Part shown: positions 1 through 7,948 of the stretch, piece by piece
Layout of the letters: each line of letters begins with the position of its first letter
How positions within the stretch are numbered: the first letter of the stretch is position 1
NCBI GenBank assembly: GCA_035328405.1
Contig: DAOLIT010000015.1
Location: forward strand, 1 to 64,000
Source: JAEUKA01 sp035328405
GTDB taxonomy: Bacteria; Myxococcota_A; Polyangia; Palsa-1104; JAEUJZ01
DNA: 64,000 bases
Reading direction: 5' to 3'
The notes under the pieces: model-generated
The model's database searches: none
Told to the model about the DNA's origin: nothing
What the model saw: the letters and a program-made list of their open reading frames with translations, nothing else
Translations under genes and position numbers: made by a program

Positions 1-55
1 TCTGCGCGGCTTCCTGAGAAATCTGCGCGGCTTCCTGAGAAATCTGCGCGGCTTC
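1..55. repeat. 21-bp tandem repeat, 2.6 copies, at window edge
   Basis: Two perfect 21-bp copies (1-21, 22-42) are followed by 13 bases of a third. The period is exactly seven codons. Read on the minus strand it gives a heptad Ala-Ala-Gln-Ile-Ser-Gln-Glu, as in a coiled coil. The array may continue to the left of the window. Confidence 0.9.
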
Positions 56-67
56 AGCGTCCAACAC
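1..67 (-). CDS. possible 5' end of a divergent coiled-coil protein (partial)
   Basis: A GTG at 67-65 is preceded on the minus strand by AGGTGG at a suitable spacing. It opens a frame that reads MLDAEAAQ and then identical seven-residue repeats (A-A-Q-I-S-Q-E) up to the window edge. The gene would diverge from accC. Only about 22 codons are visible and there is no homology to judge by, so this is a suggestion resting on the start-site geometry and the heptad periodicity. The plus frame is also open here (repeat S-A-R-L-P-E-K), so the reading is not unique. Confidence 0.25.
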   Translation of the reverse strand, partial: MLDAEAAQISQEAAQISQEAAQ

Positions 68-150
68 CAGCCACCTGGCGGCGCGTTTTGGACACAGGTG
101 TGCTTTTCGGCTTGCGGAAAGGGGGGTTTTTGGGGCTGTCTTATGGGCCC

Positions 151-1497
151 ATGTTCAAGAAAATCCTGGTCGCCAACCGAGGCGAAATTGCGCTGCGAAT
201 CATACGGGCCTGCCGAGAGCTGGGCATTTCGACGGTTGCGGTTCACTCGACGGCGGACTCAGAAGCGATGCACGTCAAGGTGGCGGATGAAAGTGTGTGC
301 ATCGGACCGCCCCCGTCGAAACAATCGTATTTGCACATTCCCGCGCTCATCAGCGCGGCGGAAATCACGTCGGCGGACGCAGTGCATCCGGGGTACGGAT
401 TTCTGTCCGAAAATGCGGAATTTGCGGAAGTTTGCCGTCGCGCAGGGCTGACCTTCATCGGCCCCCTTCCCGAGCACATGCACTTGCTTGGGGACAAAGT
501 GCAAGCACGCACGGCGATGGCGGAGTACGGCGTCCCGGTTTTGCCCGGAACCGGAATCCTCAAAACAGAGGAGGAGGCGCTTGCTGCCGTCGAGCGCATC
601 GGTCTGCCCGTCATTTTGAAAGCGACTGCGGGCGGCGGCGGGCGCGGCATGAAAATCGTTCACGACAAAAGCCGTCTGCGCGACCAACTGCACACTGCTC
701 GGGCCGAGGCGCTGGCGGGTTTCGGGAATCCGGGCGTGTTTTTGGAACGGTTTGTGGAGACACCGCGCCACATCGAAGTCCAGGTCATCGGCGACGGAAA
801 AGGAAACGTCGTGGCCATTGGCGAGCGCGAATGTTCGATCCAGCGGCGACACCAAAAACTGGTCGAGGAAGCGCCTTCCCCTGCCTTGTCCCCGCAGGAA
901 CGCGCCGATCTGTTGGAACGGGTCGCCAAGGCGGTCGCACAAGTGAAGTACTTGTCTGTGGGAACGCTGGAATTTCTGTTCGAGCGGACCCCGGACGGAA
1001 AACCGCATTTTTATTTCATGGAAATCAATCCGCGCATCCAGGTCGAACACACCGTCACAGAGATGGTCACGGGAATCGATTTGGTGCGTGAACAAATCCG
1101 CATCGCTCACGGATGCCCGCTCGATGTGGAAACACTGACACGGAAAAGCCACGCAATAGGACACGCGATCGAGGTGCGCGTGAACGCCGAGGATTCCAGG
1201 ACGTTCACTCCGTCTCCGGGCCCCATCACCGCTCTGCACATGCCGGGTGGACCGGGTGTGCGCATCGATTCCCACATCTATCAGGGGTACGTCGTGCCCC
1301 CCCATTACGACTCCCTGATCGCGAAACTCATCGTTCATGGCGACGATCGACCGTCCGCGATTGCTCGACTGCGCCGGGCGCTTGATGAGTTTATTGTCGA
1401 AGGAATCAAAACCAACTTGGACTTTCACAGACGCCTTGTGCAAACAGAGGACTTCGTTCGCGCCCGCTTGGACACCCGCCTGATCGAACGGATGTAA
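151..1497 (+). CDS. accC: acetyl-CoA carboxylase, biotin carboxylase subunit
   Basis: AccC carboxylates biotin on BCCP using ATP and bicarbonate, the first half-reaction of acetyl-CoA carboxylase in fatty acid synthesis. The 448-residue product matches the usual length of about 450. It has the N-terminal ILVANRGEIA signature (5-14), the ATP-grasp glycine loop GGGGRGM (161-167), the RHQKLVEEAPS stretch near 233 and the metal/active-site segment MEINPRIQVEH (290-300). I chose the ATG at 151, which starts MFKKILVANRGE exactly where the family starts. An upstream TTG at 88 would add 21 non-homologous residues. No accB is visible upstream, so it may lie outside the window or be unlinked. The gene could instead be the biotin carboxylase subunit of a related carboxylase, since AccC is shared between such enzymes. 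Confidence 0.93.
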   Translation: MFKKILVANRGEIALRIIRACRELGISTVAVHSTADSEAMHVKVADESVCIGPPPSKQSYLHIPALISAAEITSADAVHPGYGFLSENAEFAEVCRRAGLTFIGPLPEHMHLLGDKVQARTAMAEYGVPVLPGTGILKTEEEALAAVERIGLPVILKATAGGGGRGMKIVHDKSRLRDQLHTARAEALAGFGNPGVFLERFVETPRHIEVQVIGDGKGNVVAIGERECSIQRRHQKLVEEAPSPALSPQERADLLERVAKAVAQVKYLSVGTLEFLFERTPDGKPHFYFMEINPRIQVEHTVTEMVTGIDLVREQIRIAHGCPLDVETLTRKSHAIGHAIEVRVNAEDSRTFTPSPGPITALHMPGGPGVRIDSHIYQGYVVPPHYDSLIAKLIVHGDDRPSAIARLRRALDEFIVEGIKTNLDFHRRLVQTEDFVRARLDTRLIERM

Positions 1498-1567
1498 GCG
1501 TCAGGGGCCCAGATGAACGTTCAGGAGTCCGCAAAGGATCGCTTGTAGGAATTGGGAATGAGGAACG

Positions 1568-1620
1568 GACGGTGACGGTGACGGTGACGGTGACGGTGAC
1601 GGTGACGGTGACGGTGACGG
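1568..1620. repeat. GGTGAC hexanucleotide microsatellite
   Basis: About 8.8 uninterrupted copies of the 6-bp unit GGTGAC lie in the gap between the convergent 3' ends of accC and the cyclase-like gene, 16 bases beyond the latter's stop. The unit length is a multiple of three, and no gene that I accept reads through it. Confidence 0.95.
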
Positions 1621-1635
1621 ATAACCGGCCTCTGT

Positions 1636-3420
1636 CTACGGTTCCAGGTTCAAGCGAAAAACAGAGATCGCCGCAGGGAGTCCCTTTCCAACCAAAGAGA
1701 AGATCGGCCCCGCTTTTGCTTTTTCGTGCGCAGACACCTCTTTCAAACACTCTGCGGGCAGCACCACATCGCCAGGATGGGCCTCGACAAGCATGCGATC
1801 GCAGGTCGCCACCGTTTGTCCGAAATAGTCGAGCCGATGGTCAAGTCGGACGAGCGTGGAGGGCCCGGTACACAAACTCATTTTGAGCGAGAGCAGGTGC
1901 GCAAACGGATTGTCTGCTCGGAAATGTTGCGCGGCTCGCTTGGCCAAAATGGCTGCGGAAAGTGCCTGCGCTTGATCAGGAAAAGCAAAGGACAACCCAT
2001 CAGGCTCGACGCACAACACTGCTCCCCCTTGTTCTTCTAGCGCATTGCGGATGGCCTGCTGACAATCGGAAAGGAGGCGGAAAGCCCCACCATCCCCGAG
2101 GGCAGCACACAGCTCGCCGACCATCGCAAAACGACTGCGCACAAACGTCACCAAAGGAACAGGAAACTGAATGTTCGCCGACGGAAAATCCTCTGGAAAC
2201 AGCCGACGAAACAGAGGATGCAGCGTGAACTTGTGGGCCGTCAAACCAGGCTGGATGTGTTCCATTCGTTCGATTTTGAAATGGCGAGCCTGACCGGTCT
2301 GATGATCGAGTTCCAGGGTTCCCCCCATTCCCACTTCAACCGAAGGGGGTACGATGGAATCCCCGATGACGACGGACGCATGCGGTGGCCCGAGGGTGCT
2401 GACCTTGAGCGTCGCAGCGGCCCCGCCTCGCGCCCACAACCGAAATTCGCCCGGTTCATTCGGAACCGGCACGGCCAACTTGGTCGCTCCCGGCAACACC
2501 ACCTGCGCAATCACATGAGGCGTTTTTGCCGGATTGAAGCTTGAATAGAGCGGCCTGGGCAACGCACGCAAAGCCTGTGCGGGACGAAACGTGACCTCGA
2601 CGTTTTGGGCCAATTCGACGGGAATCCGAATTTCGCAAAACGTACAGAAGGCTTCATCTGAAAGCTCTCGCAGGGAATCTTGTTGTGTCACCGAACTTCG
2701 GCAGGACGGACACAACACACCGTAACTCGGCTGCAAAAGACCGTGCGCACAGGCCACAAGCAGCAGTTTGAGTGTCTTTTCTTCCGTCTGTTGGAGTGTT
2801 TCGGACAGCGTTGGAAGGCGCAGCGCATCGACCTCCAGGTCGTCACAACCGCGCAGGCTATTCAAGAGCGCATCGACGCTGGGCTGGTCCTCTGCGGAAA
2901 GTTCGACTTTCGTTTTTTGCTGCGCCTCTTTGAGCGGTTCCGCGAGCAATTTCGCGGGGCGAAGTTGTGGTTTTTGTCCTCTTGTCACTCCCTCGTCAAA
3001 ACGACGAATCGTTCGACACAGGTGCCACAACGTACCGATCGCAAAGAACTTCACAAGCCAGGCAAGCTGCGTCTGCCTCGGCTCGACCTGAAGTTCCACC
3101 AGAAGCTGCGTGCCCTGAAGTTGCGGCGTCAACGTAAACCGCGTCGTCAAACTGGTCAGCACACCTTGATGAAGAACTCGCTTTGTGACCAGCAACGTCG
3201 GCTGATTCCATTGGGCCGGCAGCTCCGCAAATGGAATCGACCGCGCGCCCACACGGGCCCGAAGCAGAAACCGAGCTGCACCCTCGCCCAAAAGCGGCTC
3301 ACGAGCAATCTCGACTTGCCCCAGCGCGCGGTACAACTTGTCCGTGTCTGCCAGAACCGCAAAGAGCGCGCTCGGTGACATGCTGCACGCAATTTCCCGA
3401 CGCAAAACAATCTCTGACAC
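1636..3420 (-). CDS. SRPBCC / zinc-ribbon protein with degenerate class III cyclase-like domain
   Basis: The product has 594 residues in three parts. Residues 1-140 resemble a START/SRPBCC ligand-binding fold. Around 237-262 there is a four-cysteine zinc ribbon (CPSC ... CTFC). Residues about 420-590 resemble a class III adenylate/guanylate cyclase domain, recognisable by a DYFGQTVATCDRM segment near 531 that corresponds to the family's D-Y-x-G-x-x-V-N-x-A-x-R. The aspartate-containing metal motif expected at the domain's start is replaced by VTFVRSRFAM, and the catalytic Asn is Ala. The domain is therefore probably catalytically dead or altered. This layout recalls DUF5939-plus-cyclase proteins of myxobacteria. 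The GTG start at 3420 follows GAGGGGG. It is divergent from the gene at 3547 and convergent with accC. Confidence 0.6.
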   Translation of the reverse strand: MSEIVLRREIACSMSPSALFAVLADTDKLYRALGQVEIAREPLLGEGAARFLLRARVGARSIPFAELPAQWNQPTLLVTKRVLHQGVLTSLTTRFTLTPQLQGTQLLVELQVEPRQTQLAWLVKFFAIGTLWHLCRTIRRFDEGVTRGQKPQLRPAKLLAEPLKEAQQKTKVELSAEDQPSVDALLNSLRGCDDLEVDALRLPTLSETLQQTEEKTLKLLLVACAHGLLQPSYGVLCPSCRSSVTQQDSLRELSDEAFCTFCEIRIPVELAQNVEVTFRPAQALRALPRPLYSSFNPAKTPHVIAQVVLPGATKLAVPVPNEPGEFRLWARGGAAATLKVSTLGPPHASVVIGDSIVPPSVEVGMGGTLELDHQTGQARHFKIERMEHIQPGLTAHKFTLHPLFRRLFPEDFPSANIQFPVPLVTFVRSRFAMVGELCAALGDGGAFRLLSDCQQAIRNALEEQGGAVLCVEPDGLSFAFPDQAQALSAAILAKRAAQHFRADNPFAHLLSLKMSLCTGPSTLVRLDHRLDYFGQTVATCDRMLVEAHPGDVVLPAECLKEVSAHEKAKAGPIFSLVGKGLPAAISVFRLNLEP

Positions 3421-3546
3421 AGCCCCCTCACAAGGACTTTTCTAGGCTATGGGAAAGTGCCGCGAGTTGCTAGAGGCTTGGAAAAGCCAAACGAGATGTT
3501 TTTGCCGGACCTTGTAACCGACGCCCGTTTTCGGGTATGAAAGGCC

Positions 3547-4140
3547 ATGCGTCCCACCGACAATGGGCACTCTTTCTTGACACGGCTTGCCGATCTGCTT
3601 TTTTCTTTTCCGTTTGACCTTAAAGTCCCTCAAGAGGTCGTCATCGACGAGGAAATGCCCGAAACGGTGCGCGAACAGGCTGCGGGTGTTCTTGTGTCGG
3701 CCTTTGGACACAAAGAAGGCGCTGGTCCCGAGCGATTCTTGGAAGATGTCCTCCTGCTGCGCTTGTTGTTTGGGGTGGTCTCGTCGCTGTCCGAGCAACA
3801 CGTCGCCAATTTCAAGGCCCGGTTTCCAGACGAATTTGCCGGCGTTGACGACGATTTGGTTCTGTTTTCCTCTGAGTTGGGCGACGAAGCGTGGGAAGGA
3901 CTCCTGGCTCGATCGGCGGGGCTTTCCCGTCTTTTGCACAAGGGAAAACGGCCTTTGCAATACGTTCGTGACGAGAACACCTGGGACACACTGTACGCCG
4001 ACGGCCTCGAGTTTCAGACGGCGTACAACGTAAACGAAGAGCAGGTGCGCAACCGCCTGCGCAAACCTGAAACCGTTGTCGAGTTCCTGCAAAAGCGTCT
4101 CGTTCGGCCCAAAAACCCAAAAAATCCCCAAAACTCATGA
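3547..4140 (+). CDS. conserved-looking hypothetical protein, 197 aa
   Basis: I do not recognise a family. The protein is soluble and mostly charged, with no signal peptide or membrane segment, and ends in a basic Pro/Asn-rich tail. It contains a Leu-rich stretch (about 65-85) and acidic patches in the middle. The ATG at 3547 lies 126 bases from the divergent cyclase-like gene, so the two share a control region. The stop overlaps the start of the downstream S9 peptidase (ATG at 4137 inside ...TCATGA), which implies translational coupling. That coupling is the main evidence that it is a real gene. It may serve the peptidase, but nothing in the sequence says how. Confidence 0.7.
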   Translation: MRPTDNGHSFLTRLADLLFSFPFDLKVPQEVVIDEEMPETVREQAAGVLVSAFGHKEGAGPERFLEDVLLLRLLFGVVSSLSEQHVANFKARFPDEFAGVDDDLVLFSSELGDEAWEGLLARSAGLSRLLHKGKRPLQYVRDENTWDTLYADGLEFQTAYNVNEEQVRNRLRKPETVVEFLQKRLVRPKNPKNPQNS

Positions 4141-6554
4141 CTCCGTCTGCGCTCATGCGCCGAGCTACCCTTCTCCTCTACATGTCACTCTCAACTTTTA
4201 CTCCTGCGAACGCCACGCCCGGTCCGTCGGAAACGGTGGGTCCGGTCCCTGGGTTTCTTTCCCTCTATTCCAAAACCCGTGGCTTTTCGTTGGGTGAACC
4301 GCTGCGAGCGATTCCCACTCCTGACGGAAAGTCGGTTCTCTTTCTCCAGTCCGCCAGCCACTCGAACGAACTTCGTCTGTTTTCGTTCGATGTAGGAACC
4401 GGACAAATCCGAGAACTCTTGACCCCCGCTCAGCTTTTGCGCGGGGCGGAGGAACATCTTTCCGTCGAGGAAAAAGCCCGTCGGGAACGCATGCGTCAAA
4501 CCATGCGCGGCTTTACTTCTTTTGAGATTTCCAAAGACGGAAGTTTCTTGCTCATTCCTTTGTCTGGAAAATTGTATTCCTATCACTTCCAAACGGGAGC
4601 CTCCGTCGAACTCGATCCCGTGACGGACCCCGCTGAGAGAAGTGGCGAGGCCATCGTCGATCCGCACCTGTCTCCGAACGGAAAATTCGTGGCCTACGTT
4701 CGCGGAAAAGACTTGTATGTGATGGAGGTCTCGACGCGGCGTGAGCGACGGCTTTTGCACAGCACAAACCCCCTCATCAAGTACGGAAGTGCAGAGTTTG
4801 TCGCGCAAGAGGAGATGCACCGGTTTTCCGGCTTTTTCTGGTCCCCTGACAGCGAAAAAATTGCCTTCACAGAGGTCAACGAACAACCCGTTGAGACCCT
4901 GTATTTGACCGATGTGATGCACCCCGAACAACCGCCTCAACCGATGCGTTATCCCAGGGCCGGAACGGACAATGCAGAGGTGAGGTTGGGCATTCTCTCT
5001 GTACGTGGGGGTGTGCCCCTGTGGGTCGAATGGCAGCGCAACCGTTTGCCCTATTTGGCGACGGTGGTATGGCGCGAAGGGGGGCCGCTGCTCCTGACCC
5101 TTTTGTCGCGCAATCAGCGAGACCTCGAACTCCTTGCAGTCGATGAAAAAACCGGTCAATCCCGCAAAGTCCTTGCTGAAAAAAGCGATGCGTGGCTAAA
5201 CCTCGACCAAGAAGTTCCGCGACCTTTGCGCGATGGTTCCGGCTTCCTGTGGACCACCGAACGGAATGGCGGCAAGGAACTTGAACTGCGCGATTTTCAA
5301 GGTGCTCTCAAGCGCGTTGTCGTCGAAAAAGCGGCAGGCTTTCGCAGACTCCTGAGCGTCGATGAACAAGGCCAGTACGTGAGTTATGCAGCCAGTCCTG
5401 AACCCACCTCGCAAGATATTTTTCGGGTGTCTTTGCAAACCGGGAATGCGGGAACGCCGATCAAATTGACCGGCGGGGGTGGCTATCACGCGGCTACGTT
5501 TGGTCGGCATCCGGGTGTGTATGTGCTCCGTTCGTTCTCAGCGAACCAACTTGGGAAGTCCGTGATTGTGCGCGTTCCCGATTCCAGCCAAGCCGCCGCG
5601 AATGATCAAATCGTCGGAGAATTGCCTTCGATCGCGCAGAAACCGCCTTTTGTTCCCAACCTCGAAGTGACCCAAGTCGGGGCACAGTCCTATCGGTCTC
5701 TGTTGGTCAGGCCCAGGAATTTTGAGCCCGGAAAAAAATATCCCGTGCTCGTTCATGTGTATGGGGGTCCCCATCACAACCAAGTGAATGCGATCGCCGG
5801 AATGTATCTTTTGGACCAGTGGCTCGCCGACCACGGTTTCATCGTGTTTATGGCCGATGGGCGCGGAACGCCTTTGCGGGGGAATCCTTGGGAGCACGCC
5901 ATTTCGGGCAATTTTGGGGACATTCCCGTCGATGATCAGGTCGCTGCTCTGCAAGCGGCGGGCGAGCGTTTCCCTGAAATGGATTTGTCGCGCGTCGGCA
6001 TTTTCGGGTGGTCGTTTGGGGGCTACATGGCCGCGCTCGCGGTGCTTCGTCGGCCCGATGTGTTTCATGTGGGTGTCGCGGGTGCCCCCGTCGTCGATTG
6101 GCGCGATTATGACACCTGTTACACCGAACGGTATTTGGGAACTCCTCAAGAAAATCCCGATGGATACAACCGGTCGTCTCTGTTGACGTATGCGGGTTCT
6201 TTGCGCAGACCCCTTGTCATCATTCACGGAACTGCGGACGACAATGTTTTGTTTTTTCACAGTTTGAAGTTGTCTGCTGCTCTGTTTCGAGCCGGAAAAC
6301 CGCACGAACTTGTGCCTCTGCCCGGCCTCACCCACATGGTCCCCGATCCACTCATGACCGAGCGGTTGTGGGGTCGAGTGGTTGGCGCTTTCGCAGCCGT
6401 TCTGCATCCCGAACTCGGCCATTTGGCCGTCAAACCGGGCGCAGGTGCTCCGCCCTTCCCCGAACCTATGCCCCTGGCACCTTCGGACACGAACCAGAAA
6501 AAGCCGCGCTTTCCACCACGAAATCCAACCGGACCCGCTGGTCCCCGACGGTGA
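4137..6554 (+). CDS. exported S9 family peptidase, dipeptidyl-peptidase IV type
   Basis: This 805-residue serine peptidase is expected to release dipeptides from the N-termini of peptides outside the cytoplasm. A signal peptide covers about 1-26 (hydrophobic run ending TPANA). Residues about 45-500 form the DPPIV-type beta-propeller. The C-terminal alpha/beta-hydrolase domain carries the nucleophile motif GWSFGGYM (Ser626), the acid in HGTADDNV and the histidine in GLTHMV, so the triad is complete. The start overlaps the upstream stop by four bases. The last 30 or so residues are Pro/Arg-rich low complexity and are encoded in the 89-bp overlap with the convergent M14 gene, so the true C-terminus may have been extended by loss of an earlier stop. 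The family assignment is firm; dipeptidyl specificity is inferred. Confidence 0.9.
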   Translation: MTPSALMRRATLLLYMSLSTFTPANATPGPSETVGPVPGFLSLYSKTRGFSLGEPLRAIPTPDGKSVLFLQSASHSNELRLFSFDVGTGQIRELLTPAQLLRGAEEHLSVEEKARRERMRQTMRGFTSFEISKDGSFLLIPLSGKLYSYHFQTGASVELDPVTDPAERSGEAIVDPHLSPNGKFVAYVRGKDLYVMEVSTRRERRLLHSTNPLIKYGSAEFVAQEEMHRFSGFFWSPDSEKIAFTEVNEQPVETLYLTDVMHPEQPPQPMRYPRAGTDNAEVRLGILSVRGGVPLWVEWQRNRLPYLATVVWREGGPLLLTLLSRNQRDLELLAVDEKTGQSRKVLAEKSDAWLNLDQEVPRPLRDGSGFLWTTERNGGKELELRDFQGALKRVVVEKAAGFRRLLSVDEQGQYVSYAASPEPTSQDIFRVSLQTGNAGTPIKLTGGGGYHAATFGRHPGVYVLRSFSANQLGKSVIVRVPDSSQAAANDQIVGELPSIAQKPPFVPNLEVTQVGAQSYRSLLVRPRNFEPGKKYPVLVHVYGGPHHNQVNAIAGMYLLDQWLADHGFIVFMADGRGTPLRGNPWEHAISGNFGDIPVDDQVAALQAAGERFPEMDLSRVGIFGWSFGGYMAALAVLRRPDVFHVGVAGAPVVDWRDYDTCYTERYLGTPQENPDGYNRSSLLTYAGSLRRPLVIIHGTADDNVLFFHSLKLSAALFRAGKPHELVPLPGLTHMVPDPLMTERLWGRVVGAFAAVLHPELGHLAVKPGAGAPPFPEPMPLAPSDTNQKKPRFPPRNPTGPAGPRR

Positions 6555-7902
6555 CGCGCTTTTCCTGAACGGGAAAACCGGGTCCCGAAACGCGCACCGT
6601 ATAGGAACCGGCGGCAGGCAAAAAGCGATCGTAGCGACCGTCTCGACAGCGGGTTTGCCAATGTTCTTGCTCGCCGAGGGTTTGTTCGACAATCGAAAGC
6701 TCGGCAACGACGGGACGCCCTTTCGCATCTGTCACCGTCCCGAACACCGACGGGCCGTTCAAATACCGATCGAACAGGCGCGTCCACACGGGCCGCATCG
6801 CCCACACCACCTGTCGTCTGGCTTCTGGCTGCACTGGATCGCGACGCGCTCCTTCGACAATGTACGCCAGTGTCCCAAACTGTGCGCGAAAGTAGTCTTG
6901 GTCCGTTCCGTCGACGGGATAGATGTTCCGGCGAACCAAAATGTCTTTCCCTTGCGGATGTCGTGGAAGTCCCAAAACAAGTTCCTCGGCGACGGACCAA
7001 GCCTCATTCGGAGTCGGGCTGACCACATTGTCGATCGTGTACGGCGCAAGCACCGTCACATTTCCCGTGTGATACGAAAGCGACGCGACGAAATGTTCCG
7101 CCTCGGCCAGTTGCATGAGTGCGCGCGTTTCCGGTTCCGAACCGGGCCCAGGTCCTCGAAAGTACGCATTTTCGGGCAACGGAGAACTGCCCTTGTCGGC
7201 CAGAAAACCCCATCGAAACGGATAGTTCCGATTCAGATCCACTCCGTCGCCGCGATCCGGTTTTCCATTCCCGTTGTTGTCCCGGCCATTTTTTCGTCCG
7301 GTGCGCGGAAAACCATTCAGCGAGGCCCAAACTCCGTCAGGATTGACGACTGGCACACACCAAACCACATACTCCTTGAGCCACCTTTGTACTTTCTTGT
7401 CCAGCGCGCGATCCACGCGCAGTTCCGTCGCTGAACTGTCCCCCGAACGCAACAACAGCACCTGCGCGACATCCATCGCGAGGTCAATCGAAAACGTCTC
7501 GACGCCGTGGTGCGCGCCATTCACCAACATCGTCGGACGCCCATCGTTCCGTCTGATGTTGCGCCCGATCGCCAACGCCCACACATTTCGACCCTCGTGC
7601 GTTCGCCCAATCGACACAAGCCGCGTGAGTTTCGGATGACGGTGGTGCAAATCCGAAAGCTTTTGGCGCACCCATTCGTCGCTGTAGCGAGTCGGCTCCG
7701 CTTCCTTCTCGGGTGGCTTTTCCGATGCACCGGGCGAAGGGGACAGGGTGGTTTCCCCCGCAGCTTGTCTCCCCCAAAAAACGAAACCGCACAGCAACAA
7801 AACATCCGCGCGAAAAACGCTGGCTCGGGTCCATCGGTTGCTGAAAAAAGGGGGCGAGGACAAGGTTCTCGCAGTCTCAAACTCGCCGCGCCAGGCCGTC
7901 AA
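6466..7902 (-). CDS. exported M14 family zinc carboxypeptidase
   Basis: This metallopeptidase probably trims C-terminal residues from peptides. The M14 site is complete: zinc ligands H132 and E135 (HHGVE), substrate Arg in DLNRNYP (near 231-237), third ligand H258 (SYHTG) and catalytic Glu near 330 (AYIVEGAR). Residues 386-460 form a carboxypeptidase-regulatory-like beta sandwich, as in eukaryotic carboxypeptidases D/N and many secreted bacterial M14 enzymes. The predicted TTG start at 7902 gives a 30-residue leader before a hydrophobic segment (FRADVLLLCGFVFWG), so translation may really begin a little downstream at a non-ATG codon. The gene is divergent from the AAA+ gene (46-base gap) and convergent, with overlap, with the S9 peptidase. 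Both are exported peptidases. Confidence 0.88.
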   Translation of the reverse strand: MTAWRGEFETARTLSSPPFFSNRWTRASVFRADVLLLCGFVFWGRQAAGETTLSPSPGASEKPPEKEAEPTRYSDEWVRQKLSDLHHRHPKLTRLVSIGRTHEGRNVWALAIGRNIRRNDGRPTMLVNGAHHGVETFSIDLAMDVAQVLLLRSGDSSATELRVDRALDKKVQRWLKEYVVWCVPVVNPDGVWASLNGFPRTGRKNGRDNNGNGKPDRGDGVDLNRNYPFRWGFLADKGSSPLPENAYFRGPGPGSEPETRALMQLAEAEHFVASLSYHTGNVTVLAPYTIDNVVSPTPNEAWSVAEELVLGLPRHPQGKDILVRRNIYPVDGTDQDYFRAQFGTLAYIVEGARRDPVQPEARRQVVWAMRPVWTRLFDRYLNGPSVFGTVTDAKGRPVVAELSIVEQTLGEQEHWQTRCRDGRYDRFLPAAGSYTVRVSGPGFPVQEKRVTVGDQRVRLDFVVESAAFSGSCPKVPGA

Positions 7903-7948
7903 GAGGAAGCTTTTTCGTCATTTGGCAAGTCTGATAAGGTGTCTGTTT

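Noticed and set aside
259..1443. Long open frame antisense to accC
   Set aside because: It lies entirely inside a well-supported gene, in a high-G+C region where antisense frames stay open by chance, and has no recognisable domain.
5538..6728. Long antisense frame across the S9 peptidase 3' half
   Set aside because: No recognisable motif; it is a shadow of the S9 coding sequence.
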